DNA from: Mixophyes australis
Lineage: Eukaryota > Chordata > Amphibia > Anura > Limnodynastidae
DNA: 64,000 nucleotides
NCBI GenBank assembly: GCA_036250195.1
Contig: JAVHZZ010000004.1
Span: forward strand, 317,253,706-317,317,705
Reading direction: 5' to 3'
Position 1 is the first letter of the stretch. Each line of letters opens with the position of its first letter. The notes beneath the pieces are model-generated. The model did no database searches, had not been told where the DNA came from, and worked only from the letters and a program-made list of their open reading frames with translations. A program made the translations under genes and the position numbers. Below, one piece after another: positions 33,565-46,540 of this stretch.

Positions 33565-36560
33565 TTTTTATTTATGCCAGATATACCATTTTCCACCACA
33601 AACCAGGCATCGCTTGAGGGACTTCCTTGTGGAAGAATTGTGCTTCACCCCTCCTGCACAGATATAAGTAATCATAATCATAGTAGTCATGTCATCACCA
33701 GTATTACCTGTAATTTAGTCAATAAACTTCCGGAAAAATGGTCACTGATCCTTTGTTACATGGCACAGAAGACATGCTGAGGAATAGCTGGTCTCCTTCT
33801 ATCCAGGTGTATCCCTTTGTTTGACAAGCAGCAAATACCTCTTTAGAAAGTGTCAAAAAATCAATAGATATCTGTTGATCTGACCTCTTTCAACTAAATC
33901 CTAACTCGTAACTTTAGAATCTTCACAGTGCAGGGTGAGACTACAGAGCTGAAGTAAGATAGGGGCATGAGTCTGAGAAGCCGGCTCCATTCCCCATAAC
34001 AGTAATCCTAGCACTGTTCCTTTATCCAAACATTTTAAAAGCATCAATTCTTGGCTGTCAGGTTTCAACTGTGTTTCACATTCTTGCCTGCCTAATATAT
34101 ATATGGTGCTACCTTTTATGGTTCTAATATTGTAAACTTTTCAACTGTAATATTTACCTAGATTTATTCATAGAAATCAGCTAATCCTAATACTGAAAGG
34201 TTAAACTTTAAACCAGCGCTGTACTAATATGGAACACTTATATTTTTAATTTTGTAAAACCATCTATATAATGAAGGTTAAGGTGCTTAATCTTTGAATT
34301 ATAAAACTTATGAAATCGATTCACTAAAGGTTGTTAGGAGCTGACACTTATTTTGATTTTATTTTTTATTCTTCATGAAAATTAATTTGTGACTTAATTT
34401 ACTAAACTGCAATGTGTGCACTCATGCTAATAGTTGGCTATAACACTTGAAAGATGTGATTAATTATATAAACTAATGTTAAAAATATCCTGCATCTTTG
34501 GTGCATAGTGATCTCATCAATTTCTATTTGGCCCTGAATGAAGTTAGAAAAACAATATGTGTTAGCAATATTCATTCAATAGGAGTAATATATTTGCAGA
34601 AATAATTATACAAATTGCTAATTCTTTATAATTTATTAGTTGAGTTCCTAAATAGTTAGTCTACTGACTTATATAAAAAGCAGTTTAGTAAATGTGCGGA
34701 AACTAAAGGCCAGATATTTCACAATCACTGAAACCACTGATTTATCACTGATACGTATAGAAGAGAGGAATATATGAAAGATTGATTTGATAAATATCTC
34801 TTGGATATCAACAAAAATAAACCCACTGGTTTCAGACCCTTGAGATTAGTCCAGAGGGATGAAAAAGCAAAACAAAAACTTATGTGGATGTAGAAACACT
34901 GAATTGAGTAAGCCCATTCATTTAAATGTTTTTTCAAATCCTTAGAGTGCCCCAGTGGCCTTAATTGTTTTTTTTCTATCCACATCAATAGAGCTTCAGA
35001 ATCTTTCATTAAGTGGTTAATTGATTTGTTCACGTTGATTATACTCAACATTTAAAGCTTACTGCTATTAAAATAATATAATTGTAGTTGAATCTTACAA
35101 TATTTAGCATAATCACAGTCTTGGCAAGCAAAACTAACCACTACATTAAAGACTCTAAATCTCTACTGATGTTAAAATAAACCAATTGGAACCACAACTG
35201 AAATGATTGAGAGAGGCTCAGAGATTTTTAAACAATTTTTACATTTATGGAAATTAATACAAATAAAATGCTGCTTCATAGACTAGAGAGTTTGGACAAA
35301 GAAGTCCCTCTTTTTCAAATAAAAAAAAGTTGTAAATTTGACATTTTGTAGATCTCCACTTTCCCCAGTGGTAAAACAATACCTATGGTTTCTCGTCAGA
35401 TACCTCACTACTCTCTACCTCAATAAAGACAGTCAGAGGTTACACTACCTACAAAACACCCAGAGGAGAGAACCTTTCACCATCCCTGCGCGTAAATCCC
35501 TGCACAAGCACCAAGACCAGAGAAACACAAACCTCTCACAAATCAATATCTTTCAACTTTGTGCAGTGAATACGGACAGGGGGTGTGGCCACACCTTGGG
35601 GGCATGTCCAGCACTTCTGAAGCTGTGCCCTAAACCCCCTCCCCTTCCCTCCTACAAGCATTTCATTGCCATAAGAACAAGTGGCAGATGGGCATGACAC
35701 CTGTTCACCGCTGCTCTGCTATGCAATGTTCTGACATGTGTGACACAGCTGTCCCAGTCAGGATTGTCCTTCCTAAATTGGGACAGTTGGACGAATGCAC
35801 ATATATACATTTATTTAGATGCACAAAATGATAACACTTTTTTCTCTTTTTAGCGACATAAAAAAGTGACCTATGTTGAAATAATTTCTATGGATTGTCC
35901 CCAAAATCTCACTAGAATTTGTACTATTCTTGTTGCTAATGTGTGTTAACTTTTTTACTATTGATGTCTTTGAAACAAATATTTTTACAGAAAGTAATAG
36001 TACCTTCATATAAATAGTATCTATTATGTAAATATAACAAACTGTATTTTTGTTTCGCTACTAAAAAATCATTTATGATTACAAAATAACCATGTAAAAA
36101 CATATCTTTGTGCTGAATGTGGGATCTAATAATGCATGCAGATAAATACTTTGTCATATAGGCAGCATATTAAATGGTATACAGTGTTGGAATGCTTCCC
36201 TTCATTACCAGATATTCAGTTTTCAGTTTATGCACCATTACGGAAAAGAAAAAGAATACAAAAAGTATTGTCCTATATTATTTACTTTATTTGTTCATGA
36301 AATAAATAACAAATACTCAATCAAAGCGAGATCAAAAGGAGAGAAACAACATGCAAGAGTATCATCATTAAACAAAGAAGAAAACATCATTGTGAGTCAG
36401 CTAAACATTCTTAATTGGGCTGTTAAGCTAAATGCATAAATTGGTCAGAGTCCATGAACATAATCCAATGAGTCCATGTGACAATGGAAATTATGGTCTG
36501 AAAATACAGTCTCTTCTATCCACTGGGTTAGGAAGGAGATAGAACTGATAGTACTAGTAC
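33565..36560. other. Intronic DNA
   Basis: Mostly AT-rich. A less AT-rich patch at 35340-35790 (aacacccagaggagagaacc; gctgtcccagtcaggattgt) may be an unidentified repeat, since a related gggacagttgg word occurs near 52870. The reverse-strand frame at 34725-35051 has no recognised motif. Confidence 0.4.
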
Positions 36561-36567
36561 CACAATC

Positions 36568-36725
36568 AGGGGCGCACGCAGGATTTTCAAGGGTGGTTAG
36601 TCCCCCACAAAAAAAACCATATAGAGAGCTGCCGCGCATGTGCAGCAGCTCCATTTCGGCGGCACTGCACTGAACAGCAGCCGCAGTGCTGTCAAAGAAA
36701 CGTCTGCGGCGGTGCTGTATTTTTG
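36568..36725. mobile_element. CAGGGGCGCA-terminus DNA transposon fragment (copy 3)
   Basis: The left end caggggcgcacgcaggattt and the family core (gcatgtgcagcagctcc, cggcggcactgcactgaaca, cgtctgcggcggtgctgtat) are present. The right terminus is missing after 36725, so this copy is truncated. Confidence 0.75.
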
Positions 36726-36957
36726 CCTCTAAAGTATGTGGAGCTATAGACATGGTTTATTTAGATTTTACTTAGGCATTTTATAATGTACCACACTAAA
36801 AGCTTAGAAATAAATTAGGGTACATAATCGTGGGCAGCTATACACCCATTCCTGGTGCAATGCTCTGCACTGGCAAGTGAATACAAGGTAGACAAACCCC
36901 TTATTAAAAGATTACAGTGAGGACCACACAGTCCGTAATCAAAGTCCTTACTTAGAT

Positions 36958-37236
36958 CATACATGCCAATTCTCCCGGAATGTCAGGGAGACTCCCGAAT
37001 TTCGGGTAGGTCTCACGGACTCCCGGGAGAGCTGGTGATTCTCCCTCATCTGGCCCATCTGCCCACTTCAATAAAATTAGAGCCGGAATGTACTGTAAAA
37101 AGACCCAAAACAGCCATTACGTCACCAGGGGCGGGCCAAAATGATGCGAATCACAAAGCCCCGCCCCCTCCGTCCATACACCCCTCCTGCCCTCCAGGAT
37201 CTCCCGGACCCGGCCAACATAAGGTTGGCAAGTATG
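36958..37236. mobile_element. CATACTTGCCAAC hAT-like MITE with perfect 8-bp TSD
   Basis: Begins catacatgccaattctcccg and ends aaggttggcaagtatg, flanked by acttagat at 36950-36957 and 37237-37244. It shares gtcactaccaggggcggg-like and aaaagacccaaaac words with the copy at 39106. Confidence 0.94.
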
Positions 37237-37244
37237 ACTTAGAT

Positions 37245-39095
37245 GCCAGATCGACCAAAAATGCATCAAGTTCTGTCTGAGGTCCATCTGATATTTGATG
37301 TCGGAATAATGCATACTGACAGTATAGTACTTATAGTGATCTATTAATCCTAGTCTAAGGTCCGTTCCTACACTATTCACCTACAGGGTACACAACAGCC
37401 CATTTGGTTGTACCTTTTATACGTTGGCACTTCATTTGTACGGCGCTGCAGATACCTTGTGACACCATATAAATAAAAAATAATAGTAATTTAATGATTT
37501 AATAGTGCAGTTGTATGATGTTGATAGGAGACTGCAGACAATTCTGAGGAGACCAAAAGACTTAGTACTGGATCACATTCTTTTTACTCTATCTGTAAAT
37601 AACGTACAAATAGGCTTTGAAGAAAAAGTATGCCTTTGTACAGATTACGCAAATATCTGTCACAGGTCTGAATAAAATACAAAAGTTCACTTTTTCAACA
37701 TTTTTGAGGAGAAGGCAGGAAACATTATGCTAAACATGTATACATTGTCCATACATATTATACATTATATAACTCTGTAGACACGGATCATCTGCACTCA
37801 ACAAAAACATTATTATTACTTTTGTAATGCTATATTATATTAACCATGTTAATTCCACATATTGCAGTATATAATAAGATGACAAACTGTGACCAAGCTA
37901 AACATATATTGAACTGTATACTGTTAATATAGGTGCAGTATGCACTAGCTGTTGGTGTTGATCTCCCGATAAAGGTCTAAGGCCCACACAGGCACATACA
38001 TAATTGCACTCAAAATTTAAATAGTATTTTACATCAACATAAAAGCACTTTTTACACTTAAATGAAAGATAATATATCAGCTTCAAAAATGTAGATATCA
38101 CATTTGTTCAATAAATGTGGCTAAAGAAAAAGCCAACCAGAAATAAGACAATATCCTGTCACTTTTGCCTGAACGCCAGCAACGGAGAGGAGCAAGTATA
38201 ACCCTTCAGAACAATGTTCGTCTTCTAGTATTTGCAATGCTAGAATTTTTATGGGTTAATAGGAAGTCCCTAAGCCATTGCAGATCTATAATAATGCATC
38301 TTTCCTTTAAGGGAACCTATATGTATTAAACTGCCTGCATATATGTAATATGCCTGAAATTGCATTACCATTGCTATATCTCTAGAACTTTGATTGCTTA
38401 GACCAATTCTACATCATTATAGATTTTTCACATGATGATGATACATAGAAAATACACCCATATGGTACTTCCTCCATGAACCAGCTTAAGACTTTCCTTC
38501 TGGAGACATTTATAAGGCCTCCTTTGTCACAAGGCAACAGATGTGAATATATTAGAATTTAATTTGCTAGCTCTAGGTAAGTCTGCAATGTCTCAAATAA
38601 CCAATTCTGACTTTGTATTACAGAAGCCATAAAAACGTCTCATTATGTCACTATTTAATTTACTGTAACTCAAACCCTAGCATAACATGTGGTTAGTACA
38701 GTACTTGGTATACATAAGCATAGTTGCCAGCATATTAACATAATTTCCAAGGGCCTAAGCACTTCACAAGCAAAACTGTCTTGGCCAATTTGGGAGTACT
38801 AATATTCTCTTTATGTGAAGTTTACTGAATTTATTTAGAACTTACTTTTCCATTTTAAATACTCCATTTCCATAAACATTTACTTAAACATTTCTGGGAA
38901 TAATGATAGATCCTAAAAATTGTATTAAACATGCAGGAACAGTTCTTAGGGGGTCTATTCATCATCAAGCACCAATAGGACTAGAAGAAAACTTCTTATC
39001 GCTGCAATTTATAATTACATGGGGACAGCTGAGTGATACTCCGCTCCCGGCGGTACTGACTGGCAGCGGTAAGAGGACTCTTAGAGCTTCACCAA
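37245..39095. other. AT-rich intronic DNA
   Basis: A short word ggcgctgcagatac followed by aaataaaaaataatag near 37440 resembles a common repeat tail also seen near 11125. Nothing else recognised. Confidence 0.45.
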
Positions 39096-39105
39096 GTGTC
39101 TCCAT

Positions 39106-39434
39106 CATACTTGCCAACTCTCCCGGAATGTCCGGGAGACTCCCGAAATTCGAGTCAGTCTCACGGACTCCTGGGAGAGCTTGCGATTCTCCCGCATCTG
39201 CCCCGTCTGCCCACTTCAATAAAATTAGACCTGGAATGTACGGGCGGAGGGGGAGGGGCTTTGCGATTTGCGTCATTTTGGCCCTGCCCCCAGTGATGTA
39301 ATGCTTGTTTGGGGTCTTTATACACTGTAAAAAGACCCAAAACTGGCATTACGTCACCGTGAAGCCCTGCCCCCTTCATCCATACACACCTCCAGAATCT
39401 CCCGGACCCGGCCAACATAAGGTTGGCAAGTATG
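39106..39434. mobile_element. CATACTTGCCAAC hAT-like MITE with perfect 8-bp TSD
   Basis: Begins catacttgccaactctcccg and ends aaggttggcaagtatg, flanked by gtctccat at 39098-39105 and 39435-39442. Length is 329 bp. The frames on both strands within it come from its GC-rich composition and are also seen, diverged, in other copies. Confidence 0.96.
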
Positions 39435-39855
39435 GTCTCCATGCGAGTCTGCGCACATGCCCTTACTGAACTTAGGCCTTAGGCTGATTGCAAACCCCTT
39501 CCCTCTTCCATTTCTTCTCTCCAAGTATAAGAAGGTGTAGGCATAAATATTTTTTTGTGAGCATGCATAGTACAAATTTGCATATTTTATGCTAAGCAAC
39601 AACTGACAGCGAATAACGTTTACTAACCCAGTAAGAGTGGGAACAGCCCCTCATCAACAGGCAGTTACATACAATGCCTCAATAGCACCTATGAAGCACT
39701 GACAGGTGAATCAGCAAAAGACCAATTGAAACCTTGTTATTTCCTACCTGAAAAGTCTTTTCATATCCTGAGCACTTTATGAGAACTGATTCCTTTAGAG
39801 AGTGTTAAAGTGTTGAGAAATCTAAGGGAAATTGCACATTCAACTTAAAGATACA

Positions 39856-40170
39856 GGGCCTGATTCATTAAGGAAAGTAAAGCTAAAAAAAAAATGAGCA
39901 TAAGAAAGGAGTAACTTTGCACCTTGGCAAAACCATGTTGCATTGGACGGGGAGCTAAATTTAAAATGTGGGTGCAGATTTCTAGTTGGGGTAGAGCATG
40001 TCCTAGATCAACTTTACATTTCAGTGGAAAACTTAAGCTATCATGTATTTGTGTGCTACATGAAAAAACAGCAAGTATTTTTCTTTTGTGCAAAATCATA
40101 AACTAATATGCACCCCTTGCATTGTAAAATGGTTTTATCCAGGAGAAAACTTATTGTAACTTTTCTTCTA
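39856..40170. mobile_element. MITE with GGGCCTGATTCATTAAGGA terminus (copy 3)
   Basis: Left end gggcctgattcattaagga. The interior words aaaaccatgttgcattgga and gtagagcatgtcctagatca correspond to the copy at 15995. The right terminus is degraded. Confidence 0.65.
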
Positions 40171-41410
40171 ATAATGGAAACAATCTATGGTATCTAATTA
40201 TTTGTATTACACTTAAACAATATAGTTCCCCTTACAGATCATAAAGGTTTTGCCATAACCATTAGTGGTACTTGTAACTAATAGTAAGACAATACTTTGA
40301 AAGCCCATCCTACGCAGGTGATATGAGTCTTATTGTTTTATCCACAGATGCTGCAACTCAGTTTCAGGACAATTGTGTTTCTTAGCAGTCAGCAGATAAA
40401 ATCCAGATGCAATACCGTCTCCTTGTCATACAGGAGCCATAACTCTTCTTTCCAGTTGTAGCTGTTCTACACCTGCTCTGAAATAAGTCTGCATAACACA
40501 AAGCAGATTCTCTGATGTCCAACATTATAACATTATTTTCTGGCATGTGCAAAAAGCCTGGTCCACAGTTCATTTACTGCAGCTCTCAGGATTGGGATGT
40601 GTTCCATCCGTTTTACAATGAATATTCTGCAACATATTTTAGCTGACAGATATGACTGTTAGCCAATGTTGTGTGACAATAACTGTCTCCCTTACACCAT
40701 TCAATAAACCTGCGTAATTCGTAATTATACATGATCAGTTAATGTTCTTATTCACACATGTAATAGTATCATTGTAACATGGATAAAGGTCTTTGAAATA
40801 CAGTTTACTTCACAATTGAAGTGTCTTTCACAGGCTTTATATTTTCTGCTAGGCTGTCTGCATAGTCAACAGTAAATCCATCTTCAGGCAGAAGTATACA
40901 GAGATTAGCATTCCCTGTCAACGCATACAGCTCCAGGGTCTTTGCCCTGCAATTATTTAATTTCTTGTTTATTTACTTTGACTTTTAATTAATGTAATAT
41001 TTGCTTATAATGCATTGGCAGTACTGAGTAAAATATAATGTAGAATCCGGACACCAGACAGTGGAGGATTCAGTGGGATATTTTAAGCATCTAGGGGAAG
41101 AGGTACATTGACAAGAATAAGAATGATTCCCAAAAGTTCAGTGTTAACAGCAATATTTTACATTGACAACCTGGCTGCCTGGATTTGTCCAGCCCTGTCT
41201 GAGTAATAGTCATATAATGCAGTGCAGCGCGTATTAATAGAAATGATTTGTTTAGTCTTTGAGGTTACTTATTTCACAACATGGTTTTGAGTTGAGTTGG
41301 GCGTCCGCTTGTTTGCTTAGTGTAAAATTAGCAAATTTGTACTGTTCATGCCTGCAAAACACATATGTCTATAACCCTATACAGAGCTGACACCAGCACC
41401 TCCTTACACT
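40171..41410. other. Intronic DNA, nothing recognised
   Basis: AT-rich, stop-laden, no terminal repeats. Confidence 0.45.
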
Positions 41411-41411
41411 T

Positions 41412-41588
41412 AGGGGTATATTTACTAAACTGCGGGTTTGGAAAATTGGAGATGTTGCCTATAGCAACCAATCAGATTCTAGCTGTCATTTTGTAGAATG
41501 TACTTAATAAATTATAACTCAAATCTGATTGGCTGCTATAGGCAACATCTTCAATCTTTCAAACCCGCAGTATAGTAAATATATCCCT
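41412..41588 (+). mobile_element. Palindromic MITE 'GCGGGTTTG' family, copy A
   Basis: Arms tttactaaactgcgggtttg and its complement caaacccgcagtatagtaaa-like, with gttgcctatagcaaccaatc mirrored by the other arm. The asymmetric centre cattttgtagaatgtactt defines orientation. tta occurs on each side (ctta|gggg and ccc|tta), compatible with a TWA-type TSD. Confidence 0.9.
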
Positions 41589-41782
41589 TACAGTAGCAGA
41601 ATGGGGGAGAGAGATGGCTTGCAAATGTAGATAGAGCACAGTAGGGCGAGTAATTGTGAAATGAGCCAAACCTGAATGAAGACATCTTTATGCCTGACAG
41701 TTGCTTTTATCACTAGAGGGTGCCGGAGGGCTAGTACTATACACACTGATGATAATGATGACGGTCTCCAGCACTATCTATT

Positions 41783-41802
41783 TACACACACACACACACA
41801 CA

Positions 41803-41838
<36 letters not shown>
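41783..41838. repeat. (CA)n microsatellite
   Basis: About 28 dinucleotides with one CT interruption. Confidence 0.98.
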
Positions 41839-41839
<1 letters not shown>

Positions 41840-41841
<2 letters not shown>

Positions 41842-42948
41842 TACTACAGAGCTGGATGTATCTTGATATGACTCCAACTCAACATATGGGTGTGATTACG
41901 TTATTTTTAAATGCAATTCATTTGAATGTATTTTTTTTTTTTAAACGCATAAACATCCAGCTCAGCATCAGCCCTGTGTTGTTAGTCTCCAAGGTTTCAA
42001 GCAGGTAAGTGTGATTATTAAATCTACTTCTATTAGTACCGAGAGCCATCAGGATTAATGGCTGTTATTTGCCTTTAGGTGCATTAAATAGATGCATCGC
42101 CTAGTTCTTCACGTTCACAATGCTGGATACTGGTTATTACATTACTCAAATGAATATCAATGAATCAAGCTCAGTCTACAGTAGAACATAAGCTCCTTAC
42201 CCTATTTACCATTCAGAAGTCAGTGGGCAAATCTGTATGTTGGTTTCTTAAGTATAAATTACTCCACTAAATACATGGAGCTGCCTTTGTAACGTGGACA
42301 AGACTGCCGCAGTTCTCATTAGGGCCTTTTAGTAATACAATTTTTGATACGTCTATGCTCACATTTGCATGGGAAATGGAAAAACATAATTCTGCCAAAT
42401 TAATCTAGATGATGAAGAAATTTACCAGGACAGAAATATGAATTAAATTATATAACCTAAAAAATATTTTGATATTTGTATATGCACCAATAAAGACTGC
42501 AAATGGCATCTAGCACAGTAACAGAAAAGAATGGTCTCTGAGCAGACAGAACATTGCTGATTGTTACAAGTGTGCTGGATTCCACATTAGCATAAATAAG
42601 CCAACTCTGACAAGGGGAGACAAGGTCCAAGTGTTGGCTTTCTTTGTCTTGCCTCATATAACCCTTGTAAACATTATTCTTGAAAGCTTTATGATGTTTC
42701 TTTCAGCAGTAACATTTCTCAGATGATCGCTCACTTGAGACTAAACACATGTAATGAATGTATTCCTCTGTTATACCCTTCTGCTTTGTCCATTGCACAG
42801 TTATGCAGACTACTGTTTGTAGAGACACTGTTCCTCTTTGAATTTACGATGCAAAAGTAGGGATCCCCCTCAGCTATATATTAACTAATACTGTGGTTCT
42901 CGGATTTTTAATACTGATTTGCTGCTGACTAATTCATGAAGCAGACTG
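41840..42948. other. Intronic DNA
   Basis: No gene or repeat recognised apart from a T-run at 41931-41942. Confidence 0.45.
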
Positions 42949-42950
42949 AA

Positions 42951-43123
42951 GGCTAGATTTACAAAACTGCGGGTTTGAAACAGTGGAGATGTTGCCTATA
43001 GCAACCAATCAGATTCTAGCTTTCATTTTGTAGAATGTACTAAATAAATGATAACTAGAATCTGATTGGTAGCTATAGGCAACATCTCCACTTTTTCAAA
43101 CCCGCAGTTTAGTAAATCTAGCC
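42951..43123 (+). mobile_element. Palindromic MITE 'GCGGGTTTG' family, copy B
   Basis: Begins ggctagatttacaaaactgc and ends agtttagtaaatctagcc. The centre cattttgtagaatgtacta is in the same orientation as copy A. The arms are nearly perfect complements, so this copy looks young. Confidence 0.92.
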
Positions 43124-43509
43124 CAGAGTGTGGTTGCATGAAAAGGAATTAATTAAATGCCTTCTTTGTAGTGTCGACTTGGTGTTTCACTATATTTTCC
43201 TCAGTCCAGGTGAGTGATGGACATAAATGTCCCTCCTGGTCATAACAATTACCTTTGTTTTGTCATTTATGTAATTATTCCAAAGCACAGTGTATTTACA
43301 TGTGTATGCAGCAGGTATATCTGTGATTGATTGACAATGCCTTCCCATCAGTTTCACTAGAAATCCAACCATAGGTAACCTACTATTTTTGTAGCATGAA
43401 TATTTCATGAAAATGCTCGAGTCCCAAACTGTGAGATAAAAACTTCTTCATGGGCAACATTGACACCAAGGCCAGTTTTGAAGCCCATGATTCCATAATT
43501 GTTCTGGAG

Positions 43510-43684
43510 CAGTGTTTCTTAACTGCAGTCCTCACACAGCTCATGTTTTCAGAGTTTCTTTAATCATGTATTGGCGATTTAGTACACTAAACTGGGGAAG
43601 TAATTATCCTATTTATTTCCACAGACAGAAATCCTGAAAACATGACCTATTGCAGGTATGTGAGGACTGGATTAAGAGAAAATG
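43510..43684. mobile_element. hAT-like MITE (CAGTGTTTCTTAACT terminus)
   Basis: Begins cagtgtttcttaactgcagt and ends gaggactggattaagagaaaatg. The inner arms tgttttcagagtttctt and cagaaatcctgaaaaca are complementary. The flanks ttctggag and ctctagag agree at 6 of 8 positions, compatible with an aged 8-bp TSD. Confidence 0.75.
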
Positions 43685-44019
43685 CTCTAGAGTGTCTATG
43701 AAACATAACTGGTGAGTTCCAACCATCCCAGGACTTGGTAATCCATATGCAGAGGATTAAATAAAGTACTTGTGTGGAAACATGTGAAATATGTACACAT
43801 GTACATACAGCCGTCCCAACAAAAAAACATCACAAATGTCGCCCTACCCAAATTGTCAGTTCAGTGGACACGTATAAAATATACATGAGGCATTCATGCA
43901 TTTCAGTAAGGCCAGCTGAATTATACATGCATGCAAAGTGGCAATCAGGGTTTTCTACAATTAATCTGACTCAAATGCAACTTAATGTCAATATTTTTAA
44001 ATGAGTGATTTATCAATCC

Positions 44020-44480
44020 TATTATTATTAACATTTATCTGTAGGGGCGACACATGATGTCTGCTGCGCAAAACAGAGGGCAAACTGCAACACAGTACAT
44101 GGTATAACAGTACAATGCAGTAAACAAATAACACTACAACGATCAACGCAGCTAATGGGTTGCAAGGGGTATATTCAGTGCAGGCTGAAAACTGTGCCCA
44201 TTAGCGTGGGCACAACTAACAGGTTTAGAGCCACTGAAAGAGGTGCAAAGGCAATGGAGGAGTGGAGTCAATGGGCAGAGTCCAAAGAGAAGGTGCGCAG
44301 TGTAACTGGTGAGCAGAGGTTATAGGTAATGAGAACAGGAGGGAAGAGGGCCCTGTTCACTAGAGCTTACAATCTAAAGGGAAAAGGGCAGACAATGGTT
44401 AACATATGGGGGTGAGCCAGTGTAAGGGGATCTGAGGGCAAAAGGCAAAAGTGGGAGAGATGGAGGATGAAAGAGGGTGA
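44020..44480 (+). repeat. Dispersed repeat (gcttacaatctaaa type)
   Basis: Starts with an att-rich tract, contains gagggccctgttcactagag and cttacaatctaaaggg, and is purine-rich towards the end. Similar words mark a common frog repeat class. Boundaries are approximate. Confidence 0.5.
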
Positions 44481-44561
44481 AGTATACTACATGATGAAAT
44501 GGTTAAGTGGAGTACTGGTAGGTGAGTTTTCAACAACCATTTGAAGCTATACAGGCTAACC

Positions 44562-45161
44562 CATACTTGCCAACTTTTCCTCGTTGGCTTAAGGGAGATC
44601 CCGGGGGAGGTGGGCGTGTGGGGGTGGGGCTTGACGAATCGCATCATTTTGGCATTTCCCCCTAAATGACTGTCACAAATATGGCCAATCACTGCAGGGG
44701 ACGGGGCTAAGATGACGTGATATTTGCGTCATTAACCCCCCCCCTGCCACTTATGTTTTGTGGGGGCGAGAACCGGGAGGTTGCCCTGCTCACCCGGGAG
44801 CCTGGGAGGTATCTCAGAAATGCGGGAGTCTCCCAGACATTCCGAGAGAGTAGGCAACTATGCATTAAAGAAAATCAGCTAATGAATCTCTAGAGATTGT
44901 CTCCATTACTGAAGTCATGTTTTCTTACCTGTCAGTCTTTGATTAAATCTTAGTCTCCATGAAAATGGCCACCTCCATAGGCATCAATACATGGACATAG
45001 GACACATTTTCTGAACTGTGTCATCATGCCACAGATGGCAAAGCCAACCACGTCTTGTTCTGGCTCAGCATCAGGGAGAATGCCAGACTCTTCAGGGAGT
45101 GAGAGAGATCACCCCTATTTCAGGGAGTCACCCTGACATTCAGGGAGAGTTGACAAGTATG
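44562..45161. mobile_element. Compound CATACTTGCCAAC-family element with near-perfect 8-bp TSD
   Basis: The left end is catacttgccaact and the right end gagttgacaagtatg, flanked by ggctaacc (44554-44561) and agctaacc (45162-45169), 7 of 8 identical. About 300 bp in, near 44865, there is an additional right-type terminus (agagtaggcaactatg). Beyond it lie about 290 bp with further family words (tcagggagaatgcc, cagggagtcaccctgacatt). It is therefore a composite of two related copies or a longer subfamily. Confidence 0.7.
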
Positions 45162-45169
45162 AGCTAACC

Positions 45170-46318
45170 TAACAACTACATTATGCAACCTCTATTCTCT
45201 CGGATGTGTTGTGGTAGTGTGGTCAACCACCCACTGTAGCTCAGTCTCTCCCATTCCAGGGAAATGCAGGTCAAGGTGGACAAGCAGGAGCCTTGTGTAT
45301 GCAGCAGTGATATAGATGAGGCAGGTGAATCATACTTACCTACTCTCCTTTCTACAACAGTGTGCATACATTTGTGCATAATCCTATGACATAACATGAC
45401 AATTTCCAACATGTTTGCACTTTTATTACAGCTAATTAAACAAATTCACTGCTGCAGTTTCAGATTTATTGTTGTCACTATATTCTATAATAAGAATCAA
45501 ACACGTACATTTCTGCAAACATATTTCTTCCTCTTGCATGAATACAATTAGTCCAATCCATGACTTCTTACCACATAACCAAGCCCAGACAACTGCCACT
45601 TTTACAGAGAAACACAGCTCTGGGTATATGCTTTACCATGAAAAAATATTCCAAATCTCAAACACCTTATTAATAAACATTAGTGGAGTGCTTACATTAT
45701 GCTCTTGATCAGACCCAGTGCTACAATTAGGCAGCTTTAGCCAGTTACTCGGGACTTGGGGTGCACCACTGAGATGTCATTAAATTGATGACTTTATGCA
45801 ATGCCATGTAGCGATGGCCACAATGTGTAATTAAGGTAAGTTCAAAAGCCACTGACCAGCGCACACCTTTGTTCATATCCCGTCCTGACTTCCATCTAGG
45901 AAAGTCAGCAGCGCACCTCCCAGCCACACAAATTCTGCCTTTGGAGAAAGAGAAGATGTACTCTATGGTGGCCTGTAGGACCAGTCAGGCACTCTCTCCC
46001 CTGCTGACATTCCTATAGAAGGAGGAAAGTGCTGGGAGGCTTTTAATGTAATTGGGATGGCAGCTGGGCTATTACACCAGCAGTACTGACTTAAGATATT
46101 ACATAACAGCCAACAAGCAATTACATGGATTTTTGCAAGTGGTTAGCACTTGCACTTCAGTCTATTGCTGTTCATTATGCATCTATAATGAGTCTAAATT
46201 AAATAGTGAATTAATAGGAACAATACAATAAATAGTTTAATCACTGCAGAAGCAACTGGGATGGGCAGCTGGGCTATTAATGTAATGGTGACATTTCATT
46301 GCTCAGAACAAAATACAA
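45170..46318. other. Intronic DNA
   Basis: A short family-like word (catacttacctactctcc) at 45333 may be a stub of the same hAT-like family. Nothing else recognised. Confidence 0.4.
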
Positions 46319-46321
46319 TTA

Positions 46322-46540
46322 CATCATCATCATCACCATTTGTTTATATAGCGCCACTGATTCCACAGCACTGTACAGAGAACTCATTCACATCAGTCCC
46401 TGCTCAATTGGAGCTTACAGTCTAAATTCCCTAATACACACACACACACACACACACAGACCGAGTCAGACAGACATACAGAGAGAGAGAGAGAGAGATT
46501 AGGGTCAATTTTGATAGCAGCCAATTAACCTACTTATTAC
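46322..46540 (+). repeat. Dispersed repeat with embedded CA/GA microsatellite (copy 1)
   Basis: catcatcatcaccatttg, tatatagcgccactgattcc, gcactgtacagagaactca and gagcttacagtctaaattcc precede a (CA)n tract at 46436-46459 and a (GA)n tract ending 46498. Then come agggtcaattttgatagcag and ccaattaacctac. Confidence 0.85.

Noticed and set aside
34725..35051. 108-codon reverse-strand frame, possible transposon or host exon
   Set aside because: No recognised motif, AT-rich codon use and no splice signals of note; left unannotated.
38903..39301. A 132-codon frame with an opposing 103-codon frame
   Set aside because: The open part coincides with a MITE with an exact TSD, and similar frames appear in other copies (for example 24480-24794 and 36963-37280).
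41783..41838. CA repeats considered as CRISPR-like or regulatory arrays
   Set aside because: Simple dinucleotide microsatellites without spacers, in a vertebrate genome.
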